In this document: one piece after another, positions 6,112 to 8,230 of the stretch | How positions within the stretch are numbered: position 1 is the first letter of the stretch | Layout: every line of letters begins with the position of its first letter | NCBI GenBank assembly: GCA_030635045.1 | Contig: DAOVZP010000052.1 | Coordinates: 1 to 8,230 of the forward strand | DNA: 8,230 bases | Direction of reading: 5' to 3' | From: Bacteroidota bacterium | GTDB taxonomy: Bacteria; Bacteroidota; Bacteroidia; Bacteroidales; B18-G4 | The notes under the pieces: model-generated | What the model was told of the DNA's origin: nothing | Databases searched by the model: none | Seen by the model: the letters and a program-made list of their open reading frames with translations, nothing else | Made by a program: the position numbers and the translations under genes

Positions 6112-7737
6112 ATGGAAAAATTAAAACAAATTCTCGCAGTTATGATGATTGCGCTGATGTTCACACCATTAAGTGTGCTGGCACACCCGGGTGAGATCGT
6201 AAAATCCTTTGCTACACCTGGTCAGTTTCCTACTGGCCTTGCTTTTGACGGCGAGCACCTTTGGCTGGCCGACCGCAAGGCACAGATGCTTTACAGCATC
6301 GATCCGCGTAATGGAAAAGTTGTTTCAGAGATCCCTTCACCGGCATACTGGCCCACAGGCCTTGCATGGGATGGGGAGTTTCTCTGGTGTGCGGATGTAA
6401 AAGGTGGTATTCCTTTATCTGAAAACTATCGTGGCCTGATATACAAGATCTCACCAAAAGACGGAAGGGTACTGAAGGTGATCGACGCACCCAGCGGGAG
6501 GCCCCGCGACCTTGCCTGGGATGGTACATACCTCTGGTGTGTAGATGAAAAGACGAATGAGATCATACAATTCAGTCCGGACGATGGCACCACGATCAAA
6601 ACACTGCGCTCACCGGCCAATGACCCGCGCGGACTGGCATTTGACGGGAAATATCTATGGGTTTCGGACCGCATCATGGATGAGGTATATATGGTTGATC
6701 CTGAAAACGGACAGGTTCTCATCATCACTGATGCACCGGGGGCTTTTACGCGTGGCCTTGCCTGGGATGGAGAATATGTCTGGGCGGCCGATTCACAGGA
6801 AGATAAGCTGTTCTGCCTGAAAGCAAAAGATGATGACCTCTTTGTGCTGAAGAATGAACGACGCGCACAGGTTACCTACACACATATGCTTACGAATTTC
6901 GGACCCGGCAAAATGCTGACCGGCGATATCCATCTGGCCATTCCCGTTGATCGTGATAACCAGCAGATAGAGAATATCGATTTTGATCCCGGCTATGACC
7001 TGGTTACCGATAAGAGTGGCCAGCAAACCGCACATTATTCATTCAAAAACCTGAAACCGGGTGGAAAAGAACAGGTGGAGATGGTGACGATCGCAAAGAT
7101 TTATGAGATAAGGTATTTTATTTATCCCGATAAGGTGGGCGGCCTGGATGAGATGCCGGATAATATCCCGGAGGTTTATTACCAGAATAATGAAAAGTAT
7201 CAGATGGATCATCCTTTTATCGCCGGGGCTGTTGAGGAGGTTGTTGGTGATGAGAAAAATCCGTACTGGATCGCAAGGAAAATATATAACTACCTCATGG
7301 ATAAAATGTATTATGAGATGGCAGGCGGATGGAATACAGCACCCACGGTTCTGGAACGTGGTAATGGTTCATGTTCTGAGTACAGCTTCGTATATATTTC
7401 CATGTGCCGCGCTGCAGGCCTGCCTGCACGTTATGTCGGCGCAGTGGTGGTGAGAGGCGATGACGATTGCATGGATGATGTGTTTCATCGTTGGGTGGAG
7501 GTGTACCTTCCGAATTATGGCTGGATACCCATCGATCCCAGCGGGGGCGACCAGGCGCTGCCACGCAACCAGGCTAACTATTTCGGCCATCTCTCTAACC
7601 GCTTCCTGATCACTACTGAAAGCGCAGGGGGCTCGGCAACAATGGGGTGGACCTATAATTCCAACGACTTCTATACCACTGAACCGAAAACATTTGTGGT
7701 TTCGGATCATTTTGCAGACTGGAAACCATTGGATTGA
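6112..7737 (+). CDS. Secreted beta-propeller protein with transglutaminase-like domain
   Basis: This is an exported 541-residue protein. Residues 1-24 form a signal peptide (hydrophobic ILAVMMIALMFTPLSVLA, likely cut before HPGE). Residues 30-237 carry five propeller blades marked by GLAxDGxxLWxxD-like motifs at about 42-54, 83-95, 133-145, 174-186 and 215-227. A linker domain of beta strands (about 250-340) leads to a transglutaminase-like core: C421 in GNGSCSEYSF, H459 in DDVFHRWVEVY and D475 in GWIPIDPSGGD make a complete Cys-His-Asp triad, so the domain looks catalytically competent. Such domains may crosslink, hydrolyse or deamidate peptides; the substrate is unknown. It starts 10 bases after nusB and has no obvious lipoprotein box or sorting domain, so it is probably periplasmic or released. 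The domain assignment is confident, the role is not. Confidence 0.85.
   Translation: MEKLKQILAVMMIALMFTPLSVLAHPGEIVKSFATPGQFPTGLAFDGEHLWLADRKAQMLYSIDPRNGKVVSEIPSPAYWPTGLAWDGEFLWCADVKGGIPLSENYRGLIYKISPKDGRVLKVIDAPSGRPRDLAWDGTYLWCVDEKTNEIIQFSPDDGTTIKTLRSPANDPRGLAFDGKYLWVSDRIMDEVYMVDPENGQVLIITDAPGAFTRGLAWDGEYVWAADSQEDKLFCLKAKDDDLFVLKNERRAQVTYTHMLTNFGPGKMLTGDIHLAIPVDRDNQQIENIDFDPGYDLVTDKSGQQTAHYSFKNLKPGGKEQVEMVTIAKIYEIRYFIYPDKVGGLDEMPDNIPEVYYQNNEKYQMDHPFIAGAVEEVVGDEKNPYWIARKIYNYLMDKMYYEMAGGWNTAPTVLERGNGSCSEYSFVYISMCRAAGLPARYVGAVVVRGDDDCMDDVFHRWVEVYLPNYGWIPIDPSGGDQALPRNQANYFGHLSNRFLITTESAGGSATMGWTYNSNDFYTTEPKTFVVSDHFADWKPLD
6238..6792 (+). repeat. Five in-frame propeller blade repeats
   Basis: The coding repeats share the core L-A-(W/F)-D-G-x-x-(L/V)-W-x-x-D and begin at 6238, 6361, 6511, 6634 and 6757. 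Spacing is 123, 150, 123 and 123 bases, that is 41 residues per blade with one nine-residue insertion (around VKGGIPLSENYRG). Similarity shows in DNA too: CTTGCNTGGGATGG recurs at 6361, 6511 and 6757. This fits blade duplication in an NHL/YncE-like propeller. Confidence 0.85.
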
Positions 7738-7800
7738 TAATGGGAAATTTCATGCAGGTATTAAACAAAAGACCCTCAGAATTGTAATATATTATGATTA

Positions 7801-7818
7801 TGATGATCCTGATCATCA
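7801..7818 (+). promoter_or_regulatory. 18-bp near-palindrome upstream of aconitase
   Basis: TGATGATCCTGATCATCA is palindromic at 16 of 18 positions and ends 32 bases before the aconitase start codon. It could be an operator for a dimeric regulator or a small hairpin (7-bp stem, CCTG loop). No T-run follows, so it is a poor intrinsic terminator. The rest of the 113-base gap (7738-7850) is AT-rich, and I see no TAnnTTTG element there. Confidence 0.35.
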
Positions 7819-7850
7819 CCATTAGCGAATAAAACAAATAATTCTTACAC

Positions 7851-8230
7851 ATGGTATTTGATTTAGATATGATTAAAAACGTGTATGCACTCATGGCATC
7901 GCGTATAGAAGCGGCAAGGAATGTGGTTGGAAGGCCACTCACACTCACCGAAAAAATACTTTATTCACACCTCGACGAGGGTGAGGCAACCTCGGCCTAT
8001 ATCCGTGGTGGATCTTATGTCGACTTTAAGCCCGACAGGGTGGCGATGCAGGATGCCACAGCACAGATGGCCCTGCTGCAGTTCATGCAGGCAGGCAGGA
8101 AAAGGGTTGCTGTACCGTCAACAGTTCATTGTGACCACCTGATCCAGGCCAAAGTAGGCGCTGATGCAGACTTAAAGACAGCTAACATCACGAACAAGGA
8201 AGTTTATGATTTTCTTGCTTCCGTTTCAAA
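7851..8230 (+). CDS. acn: Aconitate hydratase, mitochondrial type, 3'-truncated by window edge
   Basis: Aconitase isomerises citrate to isocitrate in the TCA cycle with a [4Fe-4S] cluster. The frame is open from ATG 7851 to the window end, 126 codons, so only the N-terminal sixth or so of a protein of about 750 residues is present and the cluster cysteines are out of view. The start [10 protein letters not shown], then [16 protein letters not shown] (26-41), [20 protein letters not shown] (55-74) and [18 protein letters not shown] (88-105) match the mitochondrial-type aconitase found in many environmental Bacteroidota. Substrate-site Q72 and H93 correspond to Q72 and H101 region residues of the mammalian enzyme. 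No Shine-Dalgarno site precedes the ATG, as usual here. It is separated from the transglutaminase gene by 113 bases and probably has its own promoter. Identification is confident despite truncation. Confidence 0.93.
   Translation, partial: MVFDLDMIKNVYALMASRIEAARNVVGRPLTLTEKILYSHLDEGEATSAYIRGGSYVDFKPDRVAMQDATAQMALLQFMQAGRKRVAVPSTVHCDHLIQAKVGADADLKTANITNKEVYDFLASVS

Noticed and set aside
7801..7818. Intrinsic terminator of the propeller-transglutaminase gene
   Set aside because: The stem is AT-rich and short, and no T-run follows; a regulatory palindrome is at least as likely.
7921..8142. Open frame of 73 codons near the right end
   Set aside because: It overlaps the aconitase N-terminus in another frame; the aconitase frame has clear conserved motifs and explains the region.

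Overview
The window reads as chromosomal DNA of a Bacteroidota bacterium, probably class Bacteroidia; a family cannot be assigned from the sequence. The evidence is a pair of promoters carrying the Bacteroidota -7 element TAnnTTTG, start codons without Shine-Dalgarno sites, a long (319-residue) NusB typical of the phylum, a short RecQ without HRDC domain, and a small secreted outer-membrane beta-barrel protein. Nearly all of the window is core or housekeeping sequence. I see no phage, transposase, CRISPR array or defence system, and no tRNA or rRNA gene.

Layout from left to right. fmt (+) lacks only its first dozen or so codons, cut by the window edge. A 186-base gap follows, with a stem-loop at the fmt stop, two copies of a 9-mer spaced by 20 bp, and a clear promoter driving a 90-residue HU protein (+). 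HU ends in a good intrinsic terminator. Between HU and the convergent mpg gene lies the oddest stretch (1430-1643): a 45-bp direct repeat present twice with one mismatch, each copy holding a short hairpin, the second forming a long imperfect hairpin that ends next to the mpg stop codon. Three minus-strand genes follow, in transcription order recQ, an outer-membrane beta-barrel protein, and mpg (3-methyladenine DNA glycosylase), separated by 36 and 17 bases, so probably co-transcribed.

A divergent intergenic region (4928-5141) separates recQ from nusB (+). nusB is followed after 10 bases by a 541-residue exported protein combining a beta-propeller of five recognisable blades with a transglutaminase-like domain carrying an intact Cys-His-Asp triad. 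After a 113-base gap with a near-palindrome comes the start of a mitochondrial-type aconitase that runs off the window. This gene is open to the window end.

Functionally the window mixes translation initiation (fmt), nucleoid structure (HU), DNA repair (recQ, mpg), transcription antitermination (nusB), central metabolism (aconitase) and cell-envelope proteins. No single pathway ties them together. The items most worth following up are the 45-bp repeat element beside mpg and the propeller-transglutaminase protein; neither is strong enough to be called a new system.
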